A stretch of DNA of 7,285 nucleotides, taken from the NCBI GenBank assembly GCA_013205335.1, contig JABMNB010000731.1:1-7285 (forward strand), read 5' to 3'. Below are positions 7,105 through 7,285 of the stretch, one piece after another (the stretch's first letter is position 1; each line of letters starts with the position of its first letter). The translations under genes were made by a program, and so were the position numbers. The notes beneath the pieces were generated by a model. That model did not search any database and had not been told where the DNA came from. It saw only the letters and a program-made list of their open reading frames with translations. Source of the DNA: Rhodospirillales bacterium (GTDB taxonomy: Bacteria; Pseudomonadota; Alphaproteobacteria; Reyranellales; Reyranellaceae).

Positions 7105-7285
7105 GCATCGAGGGCCGGGACCGCCCGCCAACAGATTATCGCGTACGCCTCAAAGGTCCCTCACTGCGTTCGGGATGACAATTCTGTTGGAGTTGGCGCA
7201 GTGCGCCGATTCAAAAATCGCTGTCATCGCGAACGCAGTGAGGGACCTTTCACTTCTCCTCAGAGGCTGACCGGAAATGAATTGA
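7105..7285. other. Non-coding 3' region containing an inverted-repeat element
   Basis: After the NTF2-like stop no frame with coding character continues on either strand. The first part has only a weak 4-bp hairpin, CGGG/CCCG at 7116-7127, with no T run. The rest is dominated by the inverted-repeat element at 7152-7250. The last 35 bases show nothing I can name. Confidence 0.6.
7152..7250. repeat. 99-bp palindromic element: 29-nt inverted arms with a nested hairpin
   Basis: The left arm (7152-7180) begins AAAGGTCCCTCACTGCG and the right arm (7222-7250) ends CGCAGTGAGGGACCTTT. Aligned as inverted copies the 29-nt arms match at 28 positions; the only difference is GGG versus GCG at 7173. The 41-nt centre holds a second stem, GGCGC-AGT-GCGCC (7195-7207), extendable by T-G and T-A pairs. 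The arm sequence resembles GC-rich dispersed intergenic palindromes I recall from many proteobacterial genomes (the 'TCCCTCACTGCG...GGGATGACA' type), rather than a known insertion sequence. No transposase is present and no clear target duplication flanks it. In RNA it would form a long stem and could stop transcription or protect the 3' end of the upstream mRNA. Confidence 0.8.

Noticed and set aside
7116..7127. CGGG/CCCG hairpin as an intrinsic terminator after the NTF2-like gene
   Set aside because: The stem is only 4 bp with no T run after it, a pattern expected by chance in GC-rich DNA.
5494..7131. Minus-strand 545-codon open frame opposite the methyltransferase, S49 protease and NTF2-like genes
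   Set aside because: It spans three recognisable genes on the other strand and their gaps, and its translation is rich in Arg, Asp and Ala-Gln with no motif.
7141..7260. Insertion sequence end or attachment site at the inverted repeat
   Set aside because: No transposase or integrase is visible, no clear target duplication flanks the 99-bp element, and no tRNA gene is adjacent.

Overview
The window is GC-rich, densely packed chromosomal DNA that reads like an alphaproteobacterium. Support for that comes from strong G/C bias at third codon positions, long antisense shadow frames, and a divergent pair made of a long-chain polyprenyl diphosphate synthase and a methyltransferase-SohB pair, an arrangement I recall from many Alphaproteobacteria. 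Genus cannot be assigned from the sequence alone. I see no integrase, transposase, phage, CRISPR, toxin-antitoxin, rRNA or tRNA gene.

Minus-strand block (4960 down to 1), in transcription order: a polyprenyl diphosphate synthase for the quinone side chain, glycerol kinase (glpK), OMP decarboxylase (pyrF), phosphoribosylanthranilate isomerase (trpF), a Rid/YjgF-family enamine deaminase-like protein with a basic Ala/Lys/Pro-rich tail, and the first 118 codons of tryptophan synthase beta (trpB), cut by the window edge. Gaps are 14, 38, 10, 12 and 58 bp, so the six genes are probably cotranscribed. The block combines isoprenoid, glycerol, pyrimidine and tryptophan metabolism. The most interesting contextual point is the Rid gene between trpF and trpB, because TrpB works through an aminoacrylate intermediate and Rid proteins remove free 2-aminoacrylate and related enamines.

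Plus-strand block (5017 to 7104): an N6-adenine-type methyltransferase resembling TrmN6, a minimal S49 (SohB/SppA-like) serine protease with a visible Ser/Lys dyad and no evident membrane anchor, and a small NTF2/SnoaL-like protein. The two blocks diverge from a 56-bp spacer (4961-5016) that contains small perfect palindromes and a weak -10-like sequence.

The right end (7105-7285) is non-coding. It carries a 99-bp element with two 29-nt inverted arms that match at all but one position, around a 41-nt centre that holds a second small hairpin. This looks like a dispersed intergenic palindromic repeat. Overall the window is mainly core metabolism. I found no convincing new multi-gene system; the best leads are the Rid-trpB linkage, a possible hairpin over the trpB ribosome binding site, an atypical regulatory loop in GlpK, and the terminal inverted repeat.
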